Positions 8,291-17,126 of a stretch of DNA of 64,000 nucleotides are shown one piece after another; position 1 is the first letter of the stretch; the number at the start of each line of letters is the position of its first letter. Origin of the DNA: Achromobacter sp. MFA1 R4 (GTDB lineage Bacteria > Pseudomonadota > Gammaproteobacteria > Burkholderiales > Burkholderiaceae_B); the NCBI RefSeq assembly GCF_900156745.1, contig NZ_LT707065.1, positions 2,294,001-2,358,000 on the forward strand. The letters run 5' to 3'. Under the pieces are notes generated by a model, which was given only the letters and a program-made list of their open reading frames with translations, ran no database searches and was not told where the DNA came from. The translations under genes and the position numbers were made by a program.

Positions 8291-9718
8291 TCAAAGACCC
8301 CAGGCCGACAGGTCGGGGCGATTCGCAACCGGAGACAGCACGCTTTCCAACGCCGCCGCGCAGTCCAGCAGCGCCGCGTCGCCGCCCGCGGGCGACAGCA
8401 ACTGCACCGCGCATGGCATGCCATCCGCATCCAGGCCCGCCGGCAGCGCGATCGCCGCCGCGCCCAGGAAATTGGCCGGGCGCAACAGCTTGCCCAGGCC
8501 GGCGTGGCGCGTGTCCTGCGGGTCCAGTTCCTGCGCGGCCTGGTCGCAGGCGGGCATGAGCAGGGCGTCCACGCCCCGCATGGCCTGCGCGAAGTTCGCC
8601 ATGTCGGCATGGCGGCGCCGCAGCGCGGCCTCGTAGCTCGCCTGCGTGATCCGGCCGCCCGCGGCGATGCGCGCGCGCACCACGTCCCACAGCGGTTGCG
8701 CGGGGTCGTCGGCCAGGGCGCCGTAGTAGCGGAAAGCCTCGTACGCCAGCACCACCGAATTGTCGTCAGCCATGCGGGCAAAGGACAGGGACGCGGGCGG
8801 GTGCCAGGCCGTGGGGGTGTAGCCGGCCTGCGCGAGCCGGCCCTGCGCTTCATGCCAGGCCTGCAGCGCCTCGTCGGTGAGCGGGGCGGGCCAGGCTTGC
8901 GGCGCCAGCACGGCGACGGCGCCCGGCTTGCGCGTCTGCGCGTCGCGCAGCGCCGTGAAGCGGTCGGCGGGCAGGCCGAGCGTGGCCGGGTCGTCGACGT
9001 CGGGCCCGGCCAGCAGTTGGGTCAAGAGGCGGGCGTCGGCGACGGTGCGCGTGATCGGGCCCAGCACGTCCAGCGTGTCGGACAGCGGCAGGCAGCCCGC
9101 GCGGCTGATGAGGCCGGACGACGGCTTGTAGCCGACCACGCCGTTCAGCGCCGCGGGGGCGCGCACGGAGCCGCCGGTGTCGCCGCCCAGCGCCAGCGGT
9201 GCGAGGCCCGCCGCGACGGCGACGCCCGAGCCGCTGGACGAGCCGCCCGGCGCGCGCGCCGTGCTGGCGTCCCAGGGATTGCGCGCGGTGCCCTGGGTCG
9301 GGTTCTGGCCCGACAGGCCGAACGCGAATTCCGTCATGCGCGTCTTGCCCAGGATGACCATGCCCTGCGCCGTGAGCCGCTGCGTCGCGGCCGCGGTCTG
9401 CGCGCTGACAACCTCCGCGCGCGTCTGCGAGCCGCCGGTGGCCAGCGTGCCCGCCCATTGGATGCTGTCCTTCATCGCCACCGGCACGCCATGCAGCGGT
9501 CCCAGGCAGATGCCCGCGTCCAGCAGCCGGTCCGCCGCGTCGGCCTGCGCCAGCGCGCGTTCGGCGGTGACCACGCTGTAGGCGGCCAGCGCCCCGCCGC
9601 GCTCGATGCGGTCCAGGAAATGCAGGGTGAGCGCGCGCGAGCGGATCTTGCGTTCGCGGATGGCGCGGGCCAACTGGCCGGCGTCTTGGAAGTGCAGGGG
9701 GGTGTCTTGGGCGGGCAT
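8291..9718 (-). CDS. Amidase, amidase-signature family
   Basis: A 475-residue amidase-signature hydrolase that would cleave a carboxylic amide to acid and ammonia. The Ser-cisSer-Lys triad is visible: Lys83 (AMKDSIQ), the cis-serine in GGSSSGSG at about 160, and the nucleophile Ser184 in GGDTGGSVRAP. The C-terminal half carries no GatA-specific features and there are no gatB/gatC neighbours, so this is a catabolic amidase, not tRNA amidotransferase. The reading frame stays open far upstream into the MFS gene, but the ATG at 9718 gives the family-typical N terminus. It lies 80 bases downstream of the MFS gene on the same strand with a terminator between; both may serve uptake and hydrolysis of one amide. 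Confidence 0.88.
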   Translation of the reverse strand: MPAQDTPLHFQDAGQLARAIRERKIRSRALTLHFLDRIERGGALAAYSVVTAERALAQADAADRLLDAGICLGPLHGVPVAMKDSIQWAGTLATGGSQTRAEVVSAQTAAATQRLTAQGMVILGKTRMTEFAFGLSGQNPTQGTARNPWDASTARAPGGSSSGSGVAVAAGLAPLALGGDTGGSVRAPAALNGVVGYKPSSGLISRAGCLPLSDTLDVLGPITRTVADARLLTQLLAGPDVDDPATLGLPADRFTALRDAQTRKPGAVAVLAPQAWPAPLTDEALQAWHEAQGRLAQAGYTPTAWHPPASLSFARMADDNSVVLAYEAFRYYGALADDPAQPLWDVVRARIAAGGRITQASYEAALRRRHADMANFAQAMRGVDALLMPACDQAAQELDPQDTRHAGLGKLLRPANFLGAAAIALPAGLDADGMPCAVQLLSPAGGDAALLDCAAALESVLSPVANRPDLSAWGL

Positions 9719-9734
9719 GGCGTCTTCTCGAAAT

Positions 9735-9770
9735 GAAAAAGCCTTCCGGTCCGTTGCGGGACCGGAAAGC
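9735..9770 (-). terminator. Rho-independent terminator after the MFS gene
   Basis: Read on the minus strand, a long stem (GCTTTCCGGTCC with GGACCGGAAGGC, arms at 9759-9770 and 9741-9752) is followed by a T run (A at 9736-9740 on the plus strand). It sits between the MFS transporter and the amidase, so the amidase may depend on read-through or its own promoter. Confidence 0.85.
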
Positions 9771-9798
9771 GTTCGGGGCGGGGTGCGTCCTGCGATGG

Positions 9799-11103
9799 CT
9801 ATTTCAGGACCTGGCCCCGGGTTTCGGGCATGCGGATGAAGGTGACCAGCGTGATGACGGCGCCCGCCAGCACGTAATAGAAGAACCAGCGCTCCATGCC
9901 CTTGCTTTGCAGCCAGGTCAGCAGATAGGGCGTGGTGCCGCCCAGCAGCGCGACGACCAGGTTGTAGGGCGTGCCGATGCCGACGGCGCGCACGCTGGTG
10001 GGGAATTGCTCGGACATGATGGCCGGCGCGATCGAGGTGTACATCGCGTACAGCACCAGGCCGAAGAGCTCCACCGCCAGGATCGACCCGAACGACGGGC
10101 CCAGCGTGGTCATGAGCGGATAGAAAAACAGCAGGTAGCCGGCCGCGAAGAAGATGAGCTGCGGCTTGCGGCCGATGCGGTCGGACAGCATGCCGAAAAG
10201 GGGCTGCACCAGCATGAAGACGATCAGCGCGACGGTATTGGCGGCGAACGCGGTCTTGGGGTCGGCGCCGACCTGGCGGATGGCGTAGGTGGGCACGTAG
10301 GCCACGAAGATGTAGAACGCGAAGGTCGTCAGGACCGAAAAGCCCACGATGCGCAGCACTTCGCGCGGATGGTCGCGCAGCAGGGTGCGCAGGGGCTGCT
10401 TTTCGACGCCGGCCTTCTTGGCGTGCGAGAAGGCCTCGGTTTCCGGGATGGCGCGGCGGATCCACATGCCGGCCAGGCCGCCCAGCGCGCCCAGCAGGAA
10501 GGGAATGCGCCAGCCCCAGGCCGCCATGTCGGCCTTGGTCAGGACGGTGGTCAGGACCCAGCCGACGGCGGAGGCGGCCAGGATGCCGACCGCGGCGCTG
10601 AAGAACACGAAGCTGGAATAGAAGCCGCGCTTGTTGGGCGGCGCCATTTCCGCCAGGAAGGTCGTGGCCGAGGCATACTCTCCGCCCAGCGACAGGCCTT
10701 GCAGGAGGCGCGCCGCGGTCAGCAGCAGGGGCGCGGCAATGCCGATGGCGGCGTAGGTGGGCGTGATCGCGATGATGAGCGAACCGCCCGCCATCATCAG
10801 GATCGTCAGGCCCAGCGCGGCCTTGCGGCCATAGCGGTCGGAGAAGATGCCCAGCACCCATCCGCCCACCGGACGCATGAAAAAGCCCACCGCGAAAATG
10901 CCGAAGGACGCCAGCAGCGCGGTAGTCTCGTTGCCCGGGGGAAAGAACTGGCTGGAAAAGAAGATGGCGAACGACGCGTAGATGGTCCAATCGAACCATT
11001 CCACCGCATTGCCTACACTACCGGCCAGAATCGTGCGACCGCGCGAGACGGGCGGGGCGCTTGCCCCTTGCGCCTGGCGCAAGGTTGCGGATGTGCTGCT
11101 CAT
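9799..11103 (-). CDS. MFS transporter, metabolite:H+ symporter (MHS) type
   Basis: A 434-residue, 12-helix secondary transporter of the major facilitator superfamily, closest in style to the MHS group (ProP, KgtP, ShiA), which import organic acids or zwitterions with protons. The N-terminal motif GSVGNAVEWFDWTIYASFA is typical of this group, as is the loop 2-3 motif SDRYGRKAAL, with the repeat SDRIGRKPQL in the second half. Divergent from a double-domain Lrp-type regulator, with an inverted repeat in the 80-base shared promoter, so regulation by that protein is likely. Substrate unknown; with the downstream amidase, an amide- or amino-acid-like compound is a reasonable guess. Confidence 0.88.
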   Translation of the reverse strand: MSSTSATLRQAQGASAPPVSRGRTILAGSVGNAVEWFDWTIYASFAIFFSSQFFPPGNETTALLASFGIFAVGFFMRPVGGWVLGIFSDRYGRKAALGLTILMMAGGSLIIAITPTYAAIGIAAPLLLTAARLLQGLSLGGEYASATTFLAEMAPPNKRGFYSSFVFFSAAVGILAASAVGWVLTTVLTKADMAAWGWRIPFLLGALGGLAGMWIRRAIPETEAFSHAKKAGVEKQPLRTLLRDHPREVLRIVGFSVLTTFAFYIFVAYVPTYAIRQVGADPKTAFAANTVALIVFMLVQPLFGMLSDRIGRKPQLIFFAAGYLLFFYPLMTTLGPSFGSILAVELFGLVLYAMYTSIAPAIMSEQFPTSVRAVGIGTPYNLVVALLGGTTPYLLTWLQSKGMERWFFYYVLAGAVITLVTFIRMPETRGQVLK

Positions 11104-11126
11104 GACGTCCTCAAAGTGTTTTTATT

Positions 11127-11145
11127 TTTGGTCAAATAGACCAAA
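11127..11145. promoter_or_regulatory. Candidate operator, Lrp/MFS divergent promoter
   Basis: Perfect inverted repeat TTTGGTC - AAATA - GACCAAA in the AT-rich gap between the MFS gene and the Lrp-type regulator. Its position upstream of both starts suggests a binding site for the neighbouring regulator; this is inferred from location and symmetry only. Confidence 0.6.
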
Positions 11146-11183
11146 TAAATTTGTGTTTTTATCAATGCGCGAACGTTAGATTA

Positions 11184-12206
11184 ATGGATATGGTCACGTC
11201 AAGTAAGGGTAACCCCCTAAACGCCGAGCTCGACGACACGGATCTCGCGTGCCTGGTGGCGCTGCAGGCCCAGCCCCGCGCCTCGTGGCGCGAACTGGGG
11301 GCGGCAACGGGCATCGCCGAGCGGACCGTGGCGCGGCGCATCAAGCGCCTGATGGACGCGGATGCGCTGCGCGTCATCGCCGAACCGGACCCGCTGGCCA
11401 CCGGCCGCGGGGTGGTGCTGCATGCGTGGGTGCGCTGCCGGTCGGGCCGGGTGCCGGACGTGGCCGAACGGCTGGCGCGGCTGGACATCAGCCAGCTCGT
11501 CGTGACGCTGGCCGGGTCGGCCGACCTGATGGCCGAGCTGACGCTGGCGGACGCCGCGGATATGCCGGACGTCGTGACGCGGGTGCTGCCGTCGATCGAT
11601 GGCGTGGAACACGTGGAGGCGCGGCTGGTGCTGCGGCCGTTCCGGCGCGCGGGCCAGTGGCGCATCCAGCCCCAGCCCGGCGGCGGTGCGGACGCGCCGC
11701 CGCTGCCGCCGCCGTCGGCGCTGTCGGATGCCGAACAGCGCATGGTCGCCCATCTGATGCGGGACGGGCGCGCCAGCCTGGCCGAGCTGGCCGAGCGGGC
11801 CGGCGTGAGCGAGCCCACGGCGCATCGGCTGCTGCAGAACCTGGTGGAGCGCCGGGCGCTGAGCTTTCGGGTGGAAGTCGAGCCGGCGCTGGTCGGCTTT
11901 CCGGTGGAGGCGGTGATTTCGGTGCAGGTGCGGCCGCAGGCGGTGGACGCGCTGGCCGCGCATCTGGCGCTCGATCCGCACACGCGCTGCCTGTTCGGCA
12001 CGAGCGGCGCGTCGCAGCTCTTCTGGCACGTGCTGTGCCGCGACAGCCTGCATCTATGGGAGGTGGTGACGCGGCGCCTGGGCGAGCTGGACGGCGTGCT
12101 GAACAGCGAGGTCGGCGTGGTGATGCGCGCGCACAAGCGTTGCGGCATCGTGCGCGCGGGGACGCGGCTGGGACCCGAAGCCGACCCGGGTCCAGCAGGT
12201 ACGTGA
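11184..12206 (+). CDS. Double-domain Lrp/AsnC family transcriptional regulator
   Basis: A 340-residue regulator made of two complete Lrp/AsnC units in tandem, about twice the usual 150-160 residues. The first unit starts LDDTDLACLVALQ with the helix-turn-helix TGIAERTVARRIKRL and a RAM-like domain ending near residue 150; the second starts LSDAEQRMVAHLM with AGVSEPTAHRLLQNL and its own RAM-like domain. Start chosen at the ATG at 11184 (MDMVTSSK); the upstream ATG at 11151 lies in the promoter region. A single chain could mimic an Lrp dimer. It is divergent from the MHS-type transporter and faces the Liv operon tail-to-tail, so the MFS/amidase pair is the obvious target. Confidence 0.87.
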   Translation: MDMVTSSKGNPLNAELDDTDLACLVALQAQPRASWRELGAATGIAERTVARRIKRLMDADALRVIAEPDPLATGRGVVLHAWVRCRSGRVPDVAERLARLDISQLVVTLAGSADLMAELTLADAADMPDVVTRVLPSIDGVEHVEARLVLRPFRRAGQWRIQPQPGGGADAPPLPPPSALSDAEQRMVAHLMRDGRASLAELAERAGVSEPTAHRLLQNLVERRALSFRVEVEPALVGFPVEAVISVQVRPQAVDALAAHLALDPHTRCLFGTSGASQLFWHVLCRDSLHLWEVVTRRLGELDGVLNSEVGVVMRAHKRCGIVRAGTRLGPEADPGPAGT

Positions 12207-12210
12207 TGTC

Positions 12211-12252
12211 AGGCAAGCAATGCCAGGCAAGCAATGCCAGGCAAGTAATGCC
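12211..12252. repeat. Three tandem copies of a 14-base unit
   Basis: AGGCAAGCAATGCC occurs at 12211 and 12225, then AGGCAAGTAATGCC at 12239 with one change. The array starts four bases after the stop codon of the Lrp-type regulator. A short tandem repeat like this may vary in copy number among strains. Confidence 0.9.
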
Positions 12253-12279
12253 AGTCACATAACGCACAAGTACGCCGCG

Positions 12280-12298
12280 CCGGCCGCCACGCGGCCGG
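12280..12298. terminator. GC hairpin between convergent genes (weak terminator candidate)
   Basis: Stem CCGGCCGC / GCGGCCGG with a three-base loop, between the convergent Lrp-type regulator and the Liv fusion gene. No T run follows on either strand, so termination by this hairpin alone is uncertain. Confidence 0.35.
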
Positions 12299-12308
12299 GG
12301 CGCTCAGG

Positions 12309-14798
12309 CTAGGCCCCCAGGTACGCGCGCGCCAGCGCCCCATCCTGCGCGATGTCGGCCGCCGCGCCATGCGCCGCGACCCGGCCGGATTCCAGCACGT
12401 ACGCCCGGTCGGCCAGCGACAGCGCCAGCGCCGCCATCTGGTCCACGAGCAGGATGGTCATCGATTCCTGGCGCAGCCGGTCCAGGGCCTCGAACAGTTC
12501 GTCGATGATCTTGGGCGCAAGGCCCAGCGACGGCTCGTCCAGGAGCAGGATCACGGGCCTGGACATCAGGCCGCGCGCAATCGCCAGCATCTGCTGTTCG
12601 CCGCCCGACAACAGGCCGGCGCGCTGGTGCAGCCGTTCGCGCAGCCGCGGAAACCGCGTGAGCATTTCTTCGACCCGCGCCTCGCGGTCCTGCGGATGCA
12701 GGAAGGCGCCCAGCCGGATGTTGTCCAGCACGCTCAACCCGGGAAACACCTGGCGGCCTTCGGGCACCAGCACCAGGCCGCGCGCCACGATCCGGTCGGC
12801 GGACAGGCCCTGCAGTTCCTGGCCCTGCAGATGCATGCCGCCCTGCGCGGGCCGGTGCAGCCCGGCCAGCGTGCGCATCAGCGTGGACTTGCCCGCGCCG
12901 TTCGCGCCCAGGAGCGCCACCATCTCGCCCTGCCGGACCTGCAGGTCGATGCCATGCAGCACCGGATTGGCGCCGTATCCCGTCGTCAGACTGCCCACGC
13001 CCAGCACCTCGGGCGGCAGGGTCTCGCCCGCCGGCCGGCGCCGCGCGGCGGGCGCCCGGCGGGCCGCCTCGTCGCCCAGGTAGGCCTGGCGCACTTCCGG
13101 GGACTGCTGGATCTCGGCGACGCTGCCCTGCGCCAGCTCGCGCCCGGCGTCGATCGCCACGATGTGGTCGGACACGCCCATCACCAGCGTCATGTCGTGC
13201 TCGACCAGCAGCACGCCCGCGCCCGCTTCGGCAATGCGGCGCAGCAATCCGGCCAGCCGCGTCTTGTCTTCGCGCGAGAGTCCCGCCGCCGGTTCGTCCA
13301 TCAACAGGATGTCGGCGTCGGTGGCGAGCGCGCGGGCGATCTCCACCAGCCGGCGGTCCACGTGGGGCAGGTCGGCCGCCGCGATGTCCAGCGCCCCTTC
13401 GTAGCCGCAGAACGCCAGCAGGGCGCGGGCGCGTTCGCGCGCGTCGGCGGCCAGGTAGCGGCGCGAGGCCAGCAGGCCGCCCAGGCGCCCGCGCAGCAGG
13501 CCCAGCGCGACGTTGTCCTCGACGCTCAGCGTGTCAAAGAGCTGCGAGGTCTGGTAGGTGCGCGCGATACCGCTGCGCGCCACGCGATGGGCGGCCAGCG
13601 CGGCCAGCGGCGCGTCGCCCAGCGCCACGGCACCGCTGGTCGGCTGGTAATAGCCGCTCAGCATGTTGATGACGGTGGACTTGCCCGCGCCGTTGGGCCC
13701 GATCAGCGCGGTCACGGCGCCGGGCGGGACGGTGAAGGACACGCCCTGCACGGCGCGCACGCCGCCGAAGGTCATGGTGAGGGCGTCGGCGCGCAGCGTG
13801 CGGCGCGCGCGCGCGGACGTGGGCATGGCCCCGTGGCGAGGCGCCAGCCCGTGCGCCGGCGCGCCGCGCCGCCAGCGCGCCAGCAGGCCGGCGGCGCCTT
13901 CGGGCGCGGCCCACAGCACCACCAGCAGGAACACGCCGAAAAAGAGCAGGCGGTATTCCTCCAGGCTGGACAGCATCTCGGGCAGCAGGCCCACGACCAC
14001 GGCGCCCAGCAGCGGACCGGCAAGCGATCCCGCGCCGCCGATCGTCACGGCCAGCACGAAAAGAATCGACTGCATGAAGTTGAAGTTGTGCGGCGTGATC
14101 ATGCCGGTCAGCGGTGCGTAGAGCCCGCCCGCCAGGCCGACCAGCGCGGCCGACACCATGAACGCGACCGCCTTGACCGCCAGCGGATTGATGCCGATGG
14201 ACTCGCTGGCCGTCTCGCTGTCCTTGACCGCGCGCATGGCGGCGCCCCAGGCGCCGCGCGACAGCAACGCATAGGCGGCCAGCGCCACGAATACGGCCAC
14301 GATGGCCAGCATGGCCACGCCGCGGTCGCCGCCCAGGCTGCCGATCGCGGGCTGCACGATGCCCATCAGGCCATTCTGGCCGCCCGTCAGCGAACCGCCC
14401 TCGATCAGGGCGTGTTCCACGATGAAGCCGAAGGCGATCGTGATCATCGCCAGGTACGGCCCTTTCACGCGCAGCGCCGGCACGGCCAGCAGCAGGCCGA
14501 AGGCGCTGCAGACCAGCGCGGCGGCCGGCCAGGCCAGCCAGAAGCTCCACCCCGCCTGCCCGGTCAGGATGGCGACCGTGTAGGCGCCGATGGCGTAAAA
14601 GCCCGCATGCCCGAACGACATCTGGCCGGTCAGGCCCAGCAGCACGTTCAGGCCGATGCCGGCCAGCGCCAGCAGCGCGACGTTGCCCAGCACGAAAACG
14701 TAGTAGCCGTTGACGGTGGCCGCCAGCGCCAGGGCCGCGGCCGCCAGCAGGGCATAGATCGCCGGCGGCAGCCAGCGCGTTGCGGATTGCTTGTTCAT
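12309..14798 (-). CDS. Fused branched-chain amino acid-type ABC transporter: permease LivM + ATPase LivG + ATPase LivF
   Basis: One 829-residue polypeptide carrying three usually separate subunits. Residues 1-310 are a LivM-type permease (LVGLTGQMSFGHAGFYAIGAY-type signature near 55-72, multiple membrane helices). Residues about 333-575 are a LivG-type ATPase (Walker A GPNGAGKST at 367-375, Walker B ILLMDEP at about 497-503). Residues about 597-829 are a LivF-type ATPase (Walker A GANGAGKST at 631-639, signature LLSGGEQQ, Walker B ILLLDEP). In the first ATPase the signature loop reads LPHVDRRLVEIARA, lacking the expected glycine (usually LAYGDQRR-like), so one of the two ATP sites may be degenerate. 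LivH overlaps its start by one base upstream. Substrate unknown; LivK-like proteins bind amino acids, amides, ureides or aromatic acids. Confidence 0.92.
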   Translation of the reverse strand: MNKQSATRWLPPAIYALLAAAALALAATVNGYYVFVLGNVALLALAGIGLNVLLGLTGQMSFGHAGFYAIGAYTVAILTGQAGWSFWLAWPAAALVCSAFGLLLAVPALRVKGPYLAMITIAFGFIVEHALIEGGSLTGGQNGLMGIVQPAIGSLGGDRGVAMLAIVAVFVALAAYALLSRGAWGAAMRAVKDSETASESIGINPLAVKAVAFMVSAALVGLAGGLYAPLTGMITPHNFNFMQSILFVLAVTIGGAGSLAGPLLGAVVVGLLPEMLSSLEEYRLLFFGVFLLVVLWAAPEGAAGLLARWRRGAPAHGLAPRHGAMPTSARARRTLRADALTMTFGGVRAVQGVSFTVPPGAVTALIGPNGAGKSTVINMLSGYYQPTSGAVALGDAPLAALAAHRVARSGIARTYQTSQLFDTLSVEDNVALGLLRGRLGGLLASRRYLAADARERARALLAFCGYEGALDIAAADLPHVDRRLVEIARALATDADILLMDEPAAGLSREDKTRLAGLLRRIAEAGAGVLLVEHDMTLVMGVSDHIVAIDAGRELAQGSVAEIQQSPEVRQAYLGDEAARRAPAARRRPAGETLPPEVLGVGSLTTGYGANPVLHGIDLQVRQGEMVALLGANGAGKSTLMRTLAGLHRPAQGGMHLQGQELQGLSADRIVARGLVLVPEGRQVFPGLSVLDNIRLGAFLHPQDREARVEEMLTRFPRLRERLHQRAGLLSGGEQQMLAIARGLMSRPVILLLDEPSLGLAPKIIDELFEALDRLRQESMTILLVDQMAALALSLADRAYVLESGRVAAHGAAADIAQDGALARAYLGA

Positions 14799-15676
14799 CA
14801 GACCTTCCTCACATCGGCGCGCCCGAACAGGCCATTGGGCAGCACGGCCAACATGATGATCACCAGCGTGAAACTGATGATCTGCGTGTACCCCGAGCCC
14901 AGCGCCACGGTGATCAGCGCTTCGACCACGCCGAACAGCAGGCCCGCGATCATCACGCCCCAGGCGCTGGTGATGCCGCCCAGGATCGCAACCACATAGG
15001 CTTTCAGGCCGAACAGCGTGCCCATGTCGGCCTGCACGTTAAAGAGCGGCGCAACCAGCGCGCCAGCCACGCCCGCGAACAGCGTGGACACGGCGAAGGC
15101 GGCCATGATGGCGCGGCGCACGGGGATGCCCATCAGCCGCGCGGCGTTCTGGTTCTGCACCACCGCCAGCAGCGCCACGCCCCACCGGGTGCGGCGCGAC
15201 AGCGTGTGCAGCGCGGCCGCCAGCGTCAGTCCCACCACCGGGATCAGGAGCTGCAGCGGGTAGATGCCCAGGCCCAGCCCGCCGATCTCCAGCGGCGCCT
15301 GGGCCAGCGGCGAAGGCAGGCTGCGCGGCTCCTTGCCGAACGTGAACATGACCACGTTGTCCAGCACGATGCCCAGCGCCACCGTGGACATGAGCCAGGC
15401 GTTGGAACCGCGGCTGGCGAATGGCCTGACCGCCAGCCGCTCCACGACCAGGCCATAGAGCGCGCAAAGCGCGAGCGCCAGCGCCAGGGCGGCCGCCAGC
15501 GGCCAGCCCAGCGTCTGGGCGAACGTATAGGTCAGCACGGCGCCCAGCATCATTGAGCTGCCCTGGGCGAAGTTCACCGTGCCGGACACGGCGTAGGTCA
15601 GGTAAAAGCCCAGGGCCATCAGGCCGTACATGCTACCCAGGCCCAGGCCGCTGACGATGGCGGACATCAACAACAT
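14798..15676 (-). CDS. Branched-chain amino acid-type ABC transporter permease LivH
   Basis: A 292-residue inner-membrane permease of the LivH family with about eight membrane segments and the family motifs SMYGLMALGFYLTYAVSG at the N terminus and VAILGGITSAWGVMIAGLL near residue 230. The stop codon shares one base with the start of the LivM-LivG-LivF fusion, so the two are translationally coupled and together form the membrane complex. A GGGAGA ribosome site precedes the ATG. The binding-protein gene lies 27 bases upstream on the same strand. Confidence 0.92.
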   Translation of the reverse strand: MLLMSAIVSGLGLGSMYGLMALGFYLTYAVSGTVNFAQGSSMMLGAVLTYTFAQTLGWPLAAALALALALCALYGLVVERLAVRPFASRGSNAWLMSTVALGIVLDNVVMFTFGKEPRSLPSPLAQAPLEIGGLGLGIYPLQLLIPVVGLTLAAALHTLSRRTRWGVALLAVVQNQNAARLMGIPVRRAIMAAFAVSTLFAGVAGALVAPLFNVQADMGTLFGLKAYVVAILGGITSAWGVMIAGLLFGVVEALITVALGSGYTQIISFTLVIIMLAVLPNGLFGRADVRKV

Positions 15677-15703
15677 GCGCGTCTCCCGCGGGGTCCGGCC
15701 GCT

Positions 15704-16894
15704 TTACTGCACGCCCTTGACGGGCAGGATGCGGTTGTCGATGAAATGCGTCCAGACGTAGTCGTCCTCGCGCAGCGCGTCGTGCGAGGCCGGCGTGAAG
15801 GGCTGCTCGTAGGTCTTGATCAGGCCGTCGTACTTGCCGATCTTGTAGAAGCCCTGGCGCACCGCGTCGCCGTCGGTGGAGCCGGCCTGCGCGATGGCCA
15901 GCGCGGCAAGCTGCATGCCGTCATAGGCGTTGGCCACGCCCACCGCGGGCGTGATGTCCTGCGGCCCCTTGATGTCGGAATACTTGGTCTTGAGCGCCTG
16001 CATGACCTTCTCGCCCACCGGGCCCTGCTTGCCGAAGAAGCTGTAGGTCTGCACGAAGTGCACGTTCTTGGCGTTGGGGCCGGCCAGCTCCGTGAAGCGG
16101 CCGCCGGCGGGACCCCAGTGCGACACCACGGGCACCTTCCAGCCCATGCGGTCCAGCGACTTCACGACCTGCGCCGAGGGACCGACGTTGCCGACCAGGA
16201 ACAGCGTGTCGGCGCCCGCGGCCTTCAGGCGGCTGAGCTGGGGCACGATGTCCAGATCGTTGGGCTGGAACTTCTCGACGCCGGCGGGCGTGACCTTGGC
16301 CGCGGCCAGCGCGGCGTTCAAGCCCTTCTCGTTGGATTCGCCCCAGGGGTTGTTCACCAGGATCATGCCGGGCTTGGCGCTTTGGAAAGTCTTCTGCGCG
16401 TACTTCACCATCGCGCTGTCGACGATCTCGTCCATGGCGGACACGCGGAACACGAAGTTGGGATTGCCCTTGTTGTGCGTGATGGCGGTGCCCGCCGCCC
16501 AGGGGCCCACGAAAGGCACTTTCTCCTGGTTGACGATCGGCACGATGGCCATGGAGACCGGCGTGTCCAGGCCGCCGAACAGCACGGCGACCTTTTCCTT
16601 GTAGATGAGCTCGCGCGCGGCGGCCATGCCCTTGGCGGGATTGCCCTCGTCGTCGCGGCGCACCAGCACGATCTGGCGGCCGCCCAGCAGGCCGCCGCGC
16701 GCGTTGATCTCGTCGATGGCCACGGTCATGCCGCGCGTGAGCGCCTCGCCGGCGCGCGCCGACTCCCCGGACAGGGCGGTGATCAGGCCGATCTTGATCG
16801 GGTCCGCGGCCAGCGCCGGCTGCATGGCCAGGCCCGCGGCGAAGAGGGCGGCGGCGGTCGCGCGGAGCATGAAGGAACGACGGGTCGGGGTCAT
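15704..16894 (-). CDS. ABC transporter substrate-binding protein, LivK/type I periplasmic fold
   Basis: Periplasmic binding protein feeding the LivH and LivM-G-F complex downstream. Start placed at the ATG at 16894, which has AGGAG six bases ahead; a farther ATG at 16930 is not supported by a ribosome site. The 396-residue product begins with a twin-arginine-like n-region (TPTRRSFMLR), a hydrophobic core and a cleavage site after PALA (about residue 30). The mature start DPIKIGLITALSGESARAG is the classical opening of the family, and QDITPAVGVANAYDGMQLAALA near the C terminus is also typical. First gene of the operon, divergent from the deacetylase gene at 17127. Ligand not deducible. Confidence 0.92.
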   Translation of the reverse strand: MTPTRRSFMLRATAAALFAAGLAMQPALAADPIKIGLITALSGESARAGEALTRGMTVAIDEINARGGLLGGRQIVLVRRDDEGNPAKGMAAARELIYKEKVAVLFGGLDTPVSMAIVPIVNQEKVPFVGPWAAGTAITHNKGNPNFVFRVSAMDEIVDSAMVKYAQKTFQSAKPGMILVNNPWGESNEKGLNAALAAAKVTPAGVEKFQPNDLDIVPQLSRLKAAGADTLFLVGNVGPSAQVVKSLDRMGWKVPVVSHWGPAGGRFTELAGPNAKNVHFVQTYSFFGKQGPVGEKVMQALKTKYSDIKGPQDITPAVGVANAYDGMQLAALAIAQAGSTDGDAVRQGFYKIGKYDGLIKTYEQPFTPASHDALREDDYVWTHFIDNRILPVKGVQ

Positions 16895-17126
16895 CGGGCA
16901 CTCCTGGAAAAAGTGGAATGAATCTTGCATGGGGTTAAGTGCTGCGCCGTTCCCTCATGCAAGATCCATGCCACCTGCTTCGTGCCTGGTGTTCGCCGCC
17001 GCCAACGCCGTGCCGCCACGGGGCAGGCGGGGCCGCAGGGACGGGAATTGCGCACATAGAACCGAGTTTTTGTCGCCAAAATATCCTCAGTTTTGTTCAC
17101 AATCATGCATCAGGATTTGCACCAAA

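Noticed and set aside
8291-9718. GatA subunit of glutamyl-tRNA amidotransferase
   Set aside because: No gatB or gatC neighbour, C-terminal half differs, and it is paired with a transporter gene.
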